Assembly: GCA_029255685.2 (NCBI GenBank)
Contig: CM055313.2
Span: 27,772,579 to 27,836,578 of the forward strand
Origin: Silene conica
Taxonomy: Eukaryota; Streptophyta; Magnoliopsida; Caryophyllales; Caryophyllaceae
Reading direction: 5' to 3'
DNA length: 64,000 nt
A program made the translations under genes and the position numbers. Of the stretch, positions 47,162 through 59,150 are shown one piece after another (the stretch's first letter is position 1; every line of letters starts with the position of its first letter). Below the pieces are notes generated by a model. That model was not told where the DNA came from and did not search any database. It saw nothing but the letters and a program-made list of their open reading frames with translations.

Positions 47162-48295
47162 ATGGTGAGACCCACAGCTGCTGATAACATTATGTTGCAA
47201 GCGATTCATCACTTGCTTGAGACCCAGAGACAGCAAGCAGGGAATGTTCCACCTCCTCCACCGCCAGGCAACGAGGCTAATCGTCCTGGTAGTTTCTCAT
47301 GGATAGCTTCGCAGATGTCACGTAGCCACGTGAAGACTTATGGTGGCGAGGTTGACCCGGTAGCTCTTACCGAGTGGTTCAGAGAGATGGAAAAGAGCTT
47401 TACTATGTATTCGGTGGGTAGAGAGGATAGAGTGCGGCTAGCCACTCACTTTCTTACCCTTGAGGCCGATAGGTGGTGGGCGTTGACTGGACCTACTTTC
47501 ACTCTTGATCCTTTGTTCGATTGGGAGGCTTTTAAGGATAAGCTCGAGACGAGGTTTTATCCTAAGGAGCTCAGATCACAGCGACTCAAAGAATTCATGG
47601 ATTTCAAGCAAGGAGACATGACAGTGCAGGAGTTCACGGACAAGTTTAATCAGTTGGCTCACTTTGCTTCTCGGTTCGTAAGGGATGAATCCGAGAGGGT
47701 CTACTTCTACAAAAGAAAGTTAGGTGCCCGCATCGAGAGTATGATTCGCAGAGATTCTACTTCTTTCGTGGAGGTGTATGATGATGCTATTTGGGCTGAG
47801 AATTCAATTAAGGCCATAGATGCTGAGGCTAGAGCTTCTTCTGCTCTCAGTTCCCCTCAGGCTCGCTCTCTTGGGAAGAGGCCCCTTGATCCTTCACCTG
47901 ATTCTCCAGAAGTTCAACATGAAAAGTTCCAGAAGATTGGTTCCTCCAAGACCATGGATCCCCGCCCTGCACCTGATCCTTCCTTGAAGTGTTTCAAGTG
48001 TCACAAGGCCCTTCATCCTGGTGTTAACTGTAACGGTGATCCCTACTTGTGCTACACCTTCAAGAAGCCTGGACATCGCTTCTACGAGTGTCCGGAGAAG
48101 AAGACTGTTGTTGGGAGGACCGCTACTGCTGCTGGTGCTGTTCGAAAGCCGAAGACCAAGGGTACCGTGTACGTGATGAGCAGAGCTACTGCAGAGACTT
48201 GCCCTCAGTTGATCACTGGTATGTCTTCATCTTTGACCTTTCTCTCCTATCTTCTTCTAAGGCCCCAAGGTCTTATCATTTGCTCTAAATCTTAA
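47162..48295 (+). CDS. Gag protein of element E (377 aa)
   Basis: The ATG at 47162 follows a 150-base leader. A proline run (30-35) is followed by a Retrotrans_gag domain (about residues 55-215; EWFREMEKSFTMYSV, ATHFLTLEADRWW, FYPKELRSQRLKEFMDFKQG). Two zinc knuckles follow. The first (277-290, CFKCHKALHPGVNC) keeps all ligands. The second (297-310) has Phe at position 300 in place of the second Cys. Residues up to about ITG (355) look like normal gag-protease sequence. The remaining 20 are unrelated, so pol was removed right after this point. It would package E RNA into particles made with a helper's pol. Confidence 0.88.
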   Translation: MVRPTAADNIMLQAIHHLLETQRQQAGNVPPPPPPGNEANRPGSFSWIASQMSRSHVKTYGGEVDPVALTEWFREMEKSFTMYSVGREDRVRLATHFLTLEADRWWALTGPTFTLDPLFDWEAFKDKLETRFYPKELRSQRLKEFMDFKQGDMTVQEFTDKFNQLAHFASRFVRDESERVYFYKRKLGARIESMIRRDSTSFVEVYDDAIWAENSIKAIDAEARASSALSSPQARSLGKRPLDPSPDSPEVQHEKFQKIGSSKTMDPRPAPDPSLKCFKCHKALHPGVNCNGDPYLCYTFKKPGHRFYECPEKKTVVGRTATAAGAVRKPKTKGTVYVMSRATAETCPQLITGMSSSLTFLSYLLLRPQGLIICSKS

Positions 48296-48865
48296 TCTCC
48301 TCCGTGCATCGATTCTCGTCTGTGCACCTGTGATTTCGCACCTGTGATTTCGCCAAGTTACCTTCCTTTCGGTCAATTGCAACTTGTAAGATTTCGTAAT
48401 TTTGCTCCCTTTGAGAATTTTGAAAATAAAAGTCTGTTTTCGAAAGGATTTTAGCTTAAGGAAGTGGATAATCTCTCAATTTTGATAGGGTTCAGCGATA
48501 GTTTTCCAGAGAACCCGATTTTAAAGAGTTACTTGACTTGCAATTTGATTGATCTCAGCGTCGATTTGTCATTTGAACTCGTTATTGGAGACGTTTGATA
48601 ACCTGGACTATGCTTACCGACACCAGATCGATCTAAATTTTGGATTTTTATTTATTAAACTTTGGGACTTGTCTCGGATTTGGTATGTCGGGCTCTTGAA
48701 TGTACAACGAGAACCCCAACGTCCATTGACGAAGACTTGTGCCTTGGAAAAATCGTTTGAAATCTTTGAAAGGAAACTAGGTTTGTAAAACAAGTTACGT
48801 GAAAACTTTGATTTGTTAACTTTGTCCTTGTTACTGCTTTCAAGTTTCGAGGACGAAACTTTTTG
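48296..48865 (+). other. Remnant interior of E between gag and the polypurine tract
   Basis: No pol motif. A duplicated phrase CACCTGTGATTTCGC (48324-48350) occurs. It ends in GAGGACGAAACTTTTTGAAAG, the typical sequence just before the 3' LTR in Tekay-type elements. Confidence 0.6.
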
Positions 48866-48879
48866 AAAGATGGGGTGAT
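48866..48879 (+). other. Polypurine tract of element E
   Basis: GAAAGATGGGGTGAT directly abuts TGTAACATCCC of the 3' LTR. Confidence 0.7.
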
Positions 48880-49760
48880 TGTAACATCCCGTATTTTTGT
48901 AAAGGAATGTCTTCTTAAAATAAAGTAATTCACGGAATTTAATAATAATTTAATAATAATTGTAATTTACGTTTTTAAGATTTCCGTTAAGTTCGTCTTA
49001 AAAATCGTTTAAACTTAAGATGCCTTGTTCATTTTATATCAAACCGCTTCACTTTTTCCGTTTCGCTTGAATAGAGTAAACCCGACTCAATAAAGGTGAA
49101 AGGACAACTTATAAACCCCTTAAACCCAAATATGTCGATTTAATCCTTCAACCTCAAATAAGAATACAGTAAACTTCATCTTCTTAAAACCTCCTTAATC
49201 CTCATCTTCTTTTGGTTAATTCTTCATCATCCGTTCATCAAATCAAGGTAAAAGTTACATATTCGGAATCCTTGCGAGATTTATGATCTTTCTATCACTT
49301 TCATTTTCAATTTCGTGAAACTTCATTTCGAGGCTGTTTTTCCCTAATCACGAAATTACCCTTTAATCCGTGTTTTTGTGCTTGAAGGTGGAGCTAATAA
49401 CAACCCAGAGGAAGAGCTTGTGATCCTTGAAGAGTAAACCGAAGCATTCGCGGAGTAAAGGTGACAATAATGAGAAAACTCGGTCTTTTGTCTAAATTAG
49501 CACTTTATGTGATTGTTGATATGTTTTGATGAATGTTAGACAATCTTTGAGTTCCTAGTGTTCTTATAATGTTTTATAAACTGATTTTATGAAGTTTTAT
49601 TGATGAATTTGATGAGGAATGAGATTTAAAGTGTATACATGTTAAGACCGGTTTAATTTGTGATTTTGTTGTTAAGTTACGGAATAATGGTTTGGATACA
49701 TGTTCATATGTTTATTTGATGTGGTAAACATGCTGGGATTGTCGAATTATTGCTTGGAAA

Positions 49761-52065
49761 CACTACTACAATTGAGCACTTGGGGCACGGCTAAATTCGT
49801 GGCGCAAGTACTAATTTCCCGTGGCTAAAGCTCTTTGCCACGGAAATACCTTCCGTGGCCCAAGTGGTCGTGGCTAACAGATAGATAGCCACGGGAAAAC
49901 CAAGAACGTGGCTAAAATTATATTTTTAGCCACAGATTCTCACTTGGCTAATAATTCCCGTGGCCAAAAATTAATTCTCGTGGCCAAAATTATTCCCGTG
50001 GTAAACAAAAAAATAAAAAATAAATAAACAAAATGTAAAATATTATTTTTTACTTATAATGAAAATATTTTCACATATGGAATCTTATTTTTTGGTCTAA
50101 ATAAACCGGGGTGTCCACCGTCGACAACGATGTATCATCCCCTCGCCGCGGGTGCTCTCACGAAGAGGTAAACGGCTGGCCAAAGAGTTGCTCCATTCTC
50201 ATGGGTAGGGATGAGGTGAGCAACCACCACACTACCAAACACATTTGTTACATATGGAGTCTTGTCAAGCTTTAATCCTTGTTTGGCTAGTTATCTCAAC
50301 TCGTTACTTACAATCAGAAGTCATTCACTTTTGCGAATCGTATATCTTTTCCAGGAGGTCACCCATCCCAAGACTACTCTCACCTGAGCACGCTTAACTG
50401 TGGAGTTATTATGATGAGCTACCGAAATTGAAACTTAAACTTATTGATATAGTTAACACTTTGAAACCTTTTTAAATTGTATTCTTTTGTTTCTAAATTA
50501 ACTTCACTATTATTTTTGCGAAAAAATATTAAATGATTTACATATTTTTGCAAAACAAATATTATTTTTCTCAAATTACTCGAGTTTTCAATGTTGACCT
50601 CACGACTAATGATGCTCGGGTCATTTTTTGCCCGACTCAACAACACCATTTTCTCCAAACTATTTAATCAAATATTCCTTATATTTTTTTCCCTAATATA
50701 TTTTTTTTTATTTTTTTTTCATTTGTCGGCATTTTTATTTTATTTCTCTTTTATCCATTTTTTCATATATTTTTCCACACAAATACTATTTGTAAGATCG
50801 TCGTATTTGTAACGAAAAAAAGTTTAATCACTTTTTACTAAGTAATGATCACATTTGAATAATGATTACATATGGGTATCAATGACCGAGTTTTAAAAAA
50901 ATGACCAAGATATTATTAACTCGAAAATAATCAGTTTTGGCCAAAAAACACAGAAAAGATCGTAAAATTTTTTGTTTTCTCTAAATTGATTTCTTTTCAT
51001 TATTCTTGATATTTTTTTTGTTAACAAAATTTCACATTATTTAGACATGTAAATCTATTATTTTAATTTCCATTTTACTTTTCGGTGTGATACGCTCATT
51101 TTCAATAATTAAAATGTTTTTCTATATTGATTTTTTTATATCGGTTATTTTATCAATATGTTTTTTTCCATTTTTTTCAAATTTAACATCTCGAATTCAA
51201 GTTTTTCTAGAAATATTTTACAAATAAAGTTGTAAATCAATTTTCTAATGAAAAACTTAACAATATATTAGTTTCTGACTTCTCAATGATAGGTGTTAAT
51301 AAGTTAATTATTTAATTGGACATACTTTCTCTTTAAATGTGATTCGGTCACTAAATAATGTTATTCAATATTATAAAATTTAACAAAAAAAGAATTAATT
51401 ATTTATTAAATTATCGATGTTATGAAAAAACCACTAAATATTATTCTAGTCAGTAAAAAAATAAAAATATTTAAGACGATGGTAATTTTCTTTACGTGTG
51501 TATCATTTTATAGAAATTTTACATTTCTTATCAGACTAAAAAAACAAATACCAAATATTTATTAAATTAATCAAAATATTTTCAAAATTTTACATTTAAA
51601 TTTTTCATATTATTTATATTTGATTAAGTTTCATTCAGCTTTTGTATTTTCCTTTGATTTCTTACAAAACCAAGTTTTTACGTTTACCTTAATATAAAAT
51701 ATCTTGATAAAAGTCTGAAGAAAATCTTAGTCACTGGTGTTTGTTACTAGTTTTGTTGGTAAACAAATATGTTGCCACGGACAATATGTAAGCCGTGGCT
51801 AAAGAAATATTGGCCACGGAATGATCTGTGGCTAAATATATATTTGTCATTGGTGTGACATTGTTCGTGGCAAAAATGATTATTAGCCACGACTGTAACC
51901 TAAATCGTGGCGCAATTGACTTTTTGCCACGGGAAAATTTTTCCCGTGGCATAAATTTTTTCTAAAATAGTGAATAATTTTTTTCCCGTGGCTAAACAAA
52001 ATTTAGCCACAAATTATAAATTCCCGTGGCATAAATCGTGGCGCAAGTGTCAATTTGTTGTAGTG
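49761..52065. mobile_element. Non-autonomous CACTA (En/Spm) transposon
   Basis: 2305 bp. Ends CACTACTACAATTG and CAATTTGTTGTAGTG, with 3-bp TSD AAA (49758-49760 and 52066-52068) that restores the 5' LTR sequence GGAAACATG. About 250 bp at each end are packed with GCCACGG / CCGTGGC units in both orientations, as in the subterminal transposase-binding repeats of CACTA elements. The interior is AT-rich with no transposase ORF. A 5S rRNA-like piece lies at 50352-50421. Confidence 0.93.
50352..50421 (-). pseudogene. 5S rRNA-like segment inside the CACTA element
   Basis: The minus strand carries AGTTAAGCGTGCTCAGG, GAGAGTAGTCTTGGG and GATGGGTGACCTCCTGG, matching the 3' half of plant 5S rRNA including A box and C box of the pol III internal promoter. 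The 5' half of 5S is not recognisable. Similar 5S pieces are known in Cassandra LTR elements, so this may have come from one. Confidence 0.8.
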
Positions 52066-52141
52066 AAACATGTATAGGAAGGATTGGTAAAGGATTGGGA
52101 ATGATTTCAATGTCGATTTATGCGATTTCGTGGTTCAGGGA

Positions 52142-52444
52142 CTCTGAGCCGGTCGACCGACCGGCGGCCGACCAGCCGGCTCAGAGCCCCATTTGTGGTA
52201 TGCTGTCTTTGCGGGAAAATTTGGAAAAGGGTCCCCAGCCGGTGGACCGGCAGCCGGCCGGCCGGCTGGGAGCCCTCTTATGTGTTTTTCGTGTGTTTTT
52301 GCGAGAAGGAGAAAGAGTCCCCAGCCGGTGGACCGGCAGCCGGCCGGCCGGCTGGGAGACCCTTAATGTTGTTTTTGTTGTGTCGGCTAGAGAGTAAGGA
52401 CTCTTAGCCGGTTGACCGGCCGCCTGTGGCCAACCGGCTGAGAG
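52142..52444 (+). repeat. Row of four GC-rich hairpins in 3' LTR of E
   Basis: Same layout as 45051-45353. In the fourth stem one C has become T opposite a G, which still pairs as G-U in RNA. Confidence 0.88.
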
Positions 52445-52739
52445 CCCCTGTTAGTATTATTTGCTTCATAACTTATGAATTTCAAGTCGTATTGTATTGA
52501 TTCCTTTTCCGTATGCTTCGTATGCTTGTTTAAGGTCCCCGAGGTTCGGGCGGCACTATATTGGGTTCGGGAATAGAGTGAGGATAGAGACCCCCGGTCG
52601 GGCAACCGAAAGGGAAACCGGCTCTCCCTCGGCTTAATTCCCGGGGTCAATTAAGTGTTGGTTTGAGTATACGTCGTTGCATAGCTAGTTATGAATTGAG
52701 TAAGTTCTGTAATGGAGTTAGGAACTATGACTAGGATTA

Positions 52740-53215
52740 AGTTATAGTTTTGGTATGCCTTATATTGTGGTGGAATTGTAATTTGGATTAGGTTACAGTT
52801 TTGCTTGCCTTGTATTTTGAGGTGTATTGTTGTAGGGCTGTGATTTGGATTAGGTCACAGTTCTGTGTTGCCTTTGTATTATGGGGTATGTTTGGTGGAA
52901 CTGTAATTTGGATTAGGTTACAGTTCTGCTTGCCTTTGTATTTTGAGGTGTATTGTATTGAGGCTGTGATTAGGATTAGGTCACAGTCTTTGCTTGCCTT
53001 TGTATTTTGAGGTATATTGTATTGAGGCTGTGATTGGGATTAGGTCACAGTCTTTGCTTGCCTTTGTATTTTGAGGTGTATTGTATTGAGGCTGTGATTG
53101 GGATTAGGTCACAGTCTTTACTTGCCTTTGTATTTTGAGGTATATTGTATTGGGGCTGTGATTGGGATTAGGTCACAGTCTTTGCTTGCCTTTGTATTTT
53201 GAGGTGTGTTTATAC
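52740..53215 (+). repeat. 64-bp minisatellite in 3' LTR of E
   Basis: Counterpart of 45650-46125 with the same unit number and a few base changes. Confidence 0.88.
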
Positions 53216-54091
53216 TTGTGGATTGTATTTGCTGAGGCTATGTATTTATGCCGGGGTTGTATAATGGAGTCTCCATATGAGTTTTCCCTTGCAGTGTGTA
53301 TTTGTATCCTTCCATGCCTAGGATTGGGGTTATGGTCTGATATTGCTGATGGTATATACTTGCCTGAGTAGGGGTACGGTGTTATATACTTACTGTTGTA
53401 CATCTGCTTGCCTAGAGTTGGTACAGTGTCAGATATGTATGTTGATAGTGATGAGTATGTAACTTTGTTTATAGTGTTGTTCATCCAAGGCATTGGATGA
53501 CTCTTTAATTGGTTTCGTAAATGGTTTGGATTGAAAGACCCCCCGGCCGGGTAACCGGAAAGGAAACAAGCTCTCCTTCCAAATAGTTTCCGAAGTTGGT
53601 TGAGAGCCTTGCATAGTATTGGCATGTTGATAAGAGTTCGAGATGTGGATATATAAATGCTTCACATGATTGTTTATGTTTGAGTATGATACTTGTTTAC
53701 ATGTTCTGTGTAGTATGACATTAGGTGGCTATGAGAACTCTAGTCACTCCTCACTGACTGTGGCGCACATGTTGTATGTGTGTAGGTACTTGATGCTGTT
53801 CTTCAGGGGGTTACGTTGAGGCTAGCGAGCGATGATCCTTCATCGATGATTTTACCCATTCGTTAGCTAGACCTTAGCTTTATGTTTTCCGTACTTTTGT
53901 GCCTGTAGGGATATGCTATCCCGGGCTGCTTTTGTATAGTACTTATATACTTATCTATGTTTTATCTTCCGCATGTTTGGTTTGTTAAAACACCTCGCAT
54001 GTTTATTTATGTTAAAAAGTTTTAATTCCGCTGCATTTTTGGTACTTTGTATGTTTTATATTTCTGCTTTCGCTAGGGTTTTTACATCCCT

Positions 54092-55305
54092 AACACATTT
54101 TAGGATTCAAAATTTAGTCTTACCCAAATTTCGAAATAACTTAACCTTTTATTTTAATATTGTTCGGTTTTAATCGGTTTTACGGGAAATAGCATTAAAA
54201 TAATCAAACGAGTCATAAAAATTTCGAAAATTCAAAATTCAAAATTTTGAACATACTGAAAGTTTTCTAAAATTTCAGATCCTTAAAATTTAAATATTTT
54301 CGAAATATACTATTTTTTCGTAAAATGGCCGTGTAAAATGCACAATAATTCGAAAAATTCAAAATTACTTCAAAAACCATGCAATAAAATACCAATATAA
54401 TTTTTACATATTCCTAGACACTCAAAGTGACTGAAAATGCAGAAAAATCAGGTATGAAACACTGTTTAAGGTCTGAAAATACAATATGACTCTTACAATT
54501 CTCAATTTCTAACTTTAACTTTTTAAAATTAAAATATAAAATTTCAGAAACTTTTGGCACTAAAAAAAAATATGTTGATGATCATATCTAATATTACTAA
54601 TATGGGTGAATTTTTCGGACCATTTAGCAACTTTTACTATTTTTAATAAATCGTGTCATATTTTGCTCGATTTTACCGATTAAAATCATTTCTCATGCAA
54701 AATTCGAGATAATTAGCTCACAAATTACATGCATGCTAGAAATAATATATGTGACACTATATAAAATTTTTATGGTCAAATTCAAACTTAAACTATTTAA
54801 GCTAAAATATGTCACTAATATTACGATTTTTACAATAAAAATCAAAATTTATGCAATATTAAAGAAAAATTTCAGGAAAATTTATAGTTAAATTCATAAT
54901 ATAATTATTTAAACCCATATTTATCTCATTTTATGACTTTTAACCTTTAAAAATCATAAACCATGCATAAAACTTCAATAATTTCGAAAATTATATATTC
55001 ATAATATGTTAAATTCATGTGAGAACATATTTAAAAATCTCGGCCAGAAACATTATTTTGCTATTTTTCCCATATTAAAACGTTTTTAACCGATTTTAAG
55101 CATAAATTAAACAATTTAATTACAACATTGAACAATATTATTCCATAAATCATCCAAATGACTTAAAAACATTTTAAGACCAGAAAGTATACATGCATTA
55201 TGATTTTCGTGCATATCCTATATGTACTAATCATTTTCGTTTTTAATTAAAATCGTATTTTCTCGCAAAAAACGTAAAAATCGAGTTGCATGCAAGCAAC
55301 CTAAT
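54092..55305 (-). other. Remaining leader of element B
   Basis: AT-rich, no ORF, collinear with 632-1883 of element A (with one deletion near 54880). Confidence 0.85.
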
Positions 55306-55317
55306 GCTCTGATACCA
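55306..55317 (-). other. Primer binding site of element B (tRNA-iMet)
   Basis: The minus strand reads TGGTATCAGAGC two bases from the LTR. Confidence 0.92.
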
Positions 55318-55319
55318 CT

Positions 55320-56568
55320 TGAAGGAAACCAGTAGTCATACTAGTTTACCTAATTATATAGTCATACTAATAATTTATAAATTAACTCTTTAATTATTTA
55401 GATCTTATGCATGCAAAGTAAAATGCGGAAATATTAAGAATCAGATTCTTACACACGGTCCGAAATAGTGCTAGGACGATCCTCCAGGGAGCAACCAAGT
55501 AAGCTTGCCTCCTTTACGTAAACACCAAGACCTACCCTTATAACGGACCAAAAACCGAACCCGAACTAGGAGACGGAATTAGGTTAAAAACCGAGTACCA
55601 ATACTATTATTAGTATACTAGGAAAAATATTATCTAAATAATATTTATGAGGTTTTTTTTGTAATTTTCTTACACTAGAAAAATACTTGCATGAAGATTA
55701 GTGTTAATATGTGATAATGATCACATATATATAATGGGTTGGGTGGGTTTGTTGAACCGTGTAAGCATAAGGCATGGGGAAGGGATTTAATCTCTTTTCC
55801 ATGCACACATGCATAAGGTAAGGTCATATACATCCATAAGGTAAGGTCATATCATGACCTAACCTAATCGTCACAAAAATATCATATATAAATTAACTTA
55901 CAATGTTAATTTACACGGTACACACACACACACAAAACGTAAAATAGACTTTCATTTTACGATTTATAATTTGTACAATTTACTAATATGTAACATCTTA
56001 TGTGACATAATAATTGTATTAATTTAAAATATATATTTATCATATAAATAATATTTCTAAATTAATTAAATCATATTTAACAAATTTATTTTAGTAATTC
56101 GTAATTACCGTCCCAACATATGGTTATCGTAATAATCGTCGATACGATATATTAACAACGTTTGTTATAACCATGAACCATTTATACTAATTTCGATATT
56201 TCTAAAATATCGATTAATATTTGACAATCGACACATTTCAATTTCAAATATAAATCTTACTTTAAGATTCAACCTCTGATTTCTCGATATACGGTTTTAA
56301 GAATATCGATCAATTTGTATCCTATACAACTGATCAATATATGTTTAAGGGGTTAGTCCTAAAGGTGTGACCTAAAGGGATCAACTGACCACCACCGTCA
56401 TACGACAGTAATGTCAAACTCTAGTCAGTCAATCATTACCGATTAATGTTGGTCAGTTGACTATATCAAATATCGGATCGTCCCTTGCATATTCTTTTCA
56501 TAAGATTTATGACAATGATTTTTATCACTATCGTGATCGCACTATTGTTGAGGACACATTTCCCAACA
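55320..56568 (-). repeat. 5' LTR of element B
   Basis: 1249 bp, closely matching 6873-8105. It carries a small local duplication of CATAAGGTAAGGTCATAT near 55810-55850 that the 3' LTR lacks. Confidence 0.9.
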
Positions 56569-57728
56569 CTATTTTTGTTAATAAACAAAATTTATGATCT
56601 TTTATGTTAATTTGTAAATACATATACACAATAAAATACATATTTATAGTCTAGTATTATCAGAATGGATACTAATTAAAAATCTCACAAGTATCATGAA
56701 AAGATTAAAAAAACATAAAAAAAAAAGGTCTCATTCTTTATGCGTAAACCAGATTCACAATAAACTAGACCGTACTGATTACGCTAATTATTATTGTGCA
56801 TCACCATTGTATGGAGCGAGATTGCGAGATACAAAGTGAGCATTTTACGATAAATAATAATTATATTTTTTTAAAAAAAGTGACTACTAATAAAAATTGG
56901 TCACTTTATAAAAAGTACAATATTGTCATTTTAACATAAAATGGCATAAAATGATGACTTTTAAAGTAATCGTACTATACAACGGTCTTAAAATAAAATT
57001 TATAATATAGTATAATCGTACCTATTTTATACAGTATGTGTTTGGCCTAACTTTTCAGAGTGTTTATTGTCTTAAAAACACTTTTTGGCCAATCACCTTA
57101 TTTAATTAAAAGTTAAAATAATTTCTCAAAAATTCAAATACCCTCTCTTTGCTCATACAATAGAAGCAACAATTTGGCGTTTCGGATTCTTGAAAACTAC
57201 TTTTAAAAAATTAAGCTTTGAAAACAAAAACCCACTTTTAACAATCTAGACCAACAAACTAAAAATTATGTAACACACTTGTTATGAGCTTAACCTAACA
57301 TATCCTAATTTTAGAAAAAAAAAACACTTTTTTGAAAATCACTTTTAAAAAGCAGAAACTATATTTTAAAAACAGGGTCAAACGTGACTCGTGAACTGTG
57401 AGGATTGAGTCAATTAAGCAGTTAAGCTCTTGATTAGGACATTAATTAATCACTTAACCACTCCAATTAATGAAGTATGCTATTGATCATGGCATTACCT
57501 CTGAAAAATGTTATAAAAATAATAAAATTAACTCGCCAAATACAGAACAAGTTGATCATTATATTGACTTACTGCTTTTTGTAAATTAAGTCTCCTTTGT
57601 GACAGAGTATTTATCTCTATAAAAGGAGCAGATTTTAAGCTTTTTCTATTGATTCCTTAAAATAAGGAAGGTATGACCCACCAACTTTACATTGATTTAA
57701 TTTGCCTCTTTCCTCTATTCACAATTAA
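56569..57728. other. Spacer right of element B, with a candidate MITE
   Basis: AT-rich. Positions about 57041-57390 look like a MITE, starting GTGTTTGGCCTAACTTTTC and ending near AAAACAGGGTCAAACG (imperfect inverted ends; related sequence at 6521). The TSD was not established. Near the right end there is a clear TATA box. Confidence 0.4.
57617..57625 (+). promoter_or_regulatory. Plant-like TATA box upstream of a short ORF cut by the Helitron
   Basis: CTATAAAAG, followed 48 bases later by an ATG (57673) that opens MTHQLYIDLICLFPLFTIN before the Helitron boundary. The context resembles a core promoter with a short leader. Whether it is used is unknown. Confidence 0.35.
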
Positions 57729-58159
57729 CTAGTGTAACACCCGTGAAAAATCACGGGGTTGTGTACACTTATTTTTAAAGACGACGTCGGTATATTTATT
57801 TGAATATATAGCAATTCTGTTTATTCGAACGAATTATTTTTTAACGGGATGTTTGAATATAAGATATATTCGGTGAAAAGATGAATTTCCTGGTGCACTA
57901 ATCTTCGAATAGCTATTAGTAATGATGATAATATTTGGATTACTTATGATAACATTAATAAATAAGGTATATAAGAAAAAACAATAGACGACTAAAAAAA
58001 GATTAAATAACTAATAATGAGTAGTTTGGAAAGTTATTGTCTTTTGATGAATTACTTACGGAACATAATTTGACGGACAAATACGATGAACAAAATAACT
58101 AATCAGGTACAAATATAAATTAAATGGGTGTATTAAAATTCGATAACCCAACACGAAAA

Positions 58160-58318
58160 TTACAGTTTCTCGAAAACCTCCTTGTAAACAACATTTGTTG
58201 TTGTATTAGTCATCCCTCCTTCTTCATCAAGAAGTAGCACTTTTAGACCTTTCTTACTCGTGACCCTAGATATAGCAACGTACAATATTTGTTGAGGTAT
58301 GATAGCAGGTAGTGTGTA
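58160..58318 (-). pseudogene. C-terminal fragment of Helitron Pif1-like helicase
   Basis: On the minus strand the frame reads YVAISRVTSKKGLKVLLLD (helicase motif VI region), then EGGMTNTTTNVVYKEVFEKL and a TAA. This is the usual end of plant Helitron helicases. Only about 50 codons remain; upstream the frame breaks and other sequence begins. Confidence 0.88.
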
Positions 58319-58437
58319 TTAGGGCTGAAAAATATATGGTGGATGCAGGTACTTTGTATTACACGATTTGAAGTCTCTATTTATAATTCGGGGATAGTTC
58401 TTATCAAGTCGAATTCTCTAGGAGGTAAATCTCTGTT

Positions 58438-59150
58438 TATATGTAATATGGAATATGATTTGGTAACACCCCTAAGGACTTTGTATTTAGGTAACACGTT
58501 TTTTATGGCATCGTTATTAAATATAATAGCTGATTACTCCTATTAAATTATTATCTCACAGATATTTCACAATATTCCTAATTTCAGTTTAGTTGATTTT
58601 GGTTTGACGATTTTTATGGCATAGAATCATTATTAAATATTAAATATAATAGCTGATTGACGTAATAAAATTGCTATATATGATTTATAAATATTATGTA
58701 TTATATATTTATTATATTAATTCCTAAAATATTCTACATATCCGTGTAGAATATTTTAAAAGGTGTATCTCAAGTTTATATGTAATATGAAATATGGAAT
58801 ATGATTTGGTAACACCCCTAAGGACTCTGTATTTAGGTAACACGTTTTTTATGGCATCATTATTAAATATAATAGCTGATTACTCCTATTAAATTATTAT
58901 CTCACAGATATTTCACAATATTCCTAATTTCAGTTTAGTTGATTTTGGTTTGACGATTTTTATGGCATAGAATCATTATTAAATATTAAATATAATAGCT
59001 GATTGACGTAATAAAATTGCTATATATGATTTATAAATATTATGTATTATATATTTATTATATTAATTCCTAAAATAACAGTGTAGAATATTTTAAAAGG
59101 TGTATCTCAAGTTTCTTAATTTAGTTGGACTCTTTGTATAATAATTGACG
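58438..59150. repeat. 346-bp tandem duplication in the Helitron
   Basis: ATGATTTGGTAACACCCCTA at 58455 and 58801, nearly identical over about 340 bp. Partial third-copy pieces lie at 59200-59370. Confidence 0.88.

Larger units (their letters stand above)
44097..54086 (+). mobile_element. Element E: gag-only Ty3/gypsy LTR element with 2.9-kb LTRs
   Basis: TSD TCCCT at 44092-44096 and 54087-54091. LTRs of 2900 and about 2899 bp (CACTA removed), tRNA-iMet primer site, gag ORF and polypurine tract. The interior is only 1.88 kb and lacks protease, RT, RNase H and integrase. Gag type and LTR ends (TGTAACATCCC...TTTTACA) fit the Tekay/Del chromovirus group (inference). The LTRs are nearly identical, so it is young. 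It must use enzymes in trans. Confidence 0.92.
48880..54086 (+). repeat. 3' LTR of element E, split by a CACTA element
   Basis: About 2899 bp once 49761-52065 and one AAA are removed. It matches the 5' LTR nearly base for base, including the hairpins (52142-52444) and minisatellite. Ends GGGTTTTTACA. Confidence 0.93.
6873..56568 (-). mobile_element. Element B: gag-only copia-like LTR element, host of the whole nest
   Basis: The two LTRs (3' at the left, 5' at the right) face the same way as element A. Removing four clean insertions with their TSD copies leaves about 8.3 kb, close to the 8.47 kb of the intact sister copy C. The flanks CAATT and CTATT look like a 5-bp TSD with one change. The joined leader is 11469-12410, 37311-37483, 43055-43109, 44060-44096 and 54092-55305, about 2.42 kb, against 2.43 kb in C. 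The only coding sequence is a broken gag. There is no protease, integrase or reverse transcriptase, so it must have moved with enzymes supplied by another element. This structure matches what has been described as a terminal-repeat gag-only (TR-GAG) retrotransposon. Confidence 0.88.
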
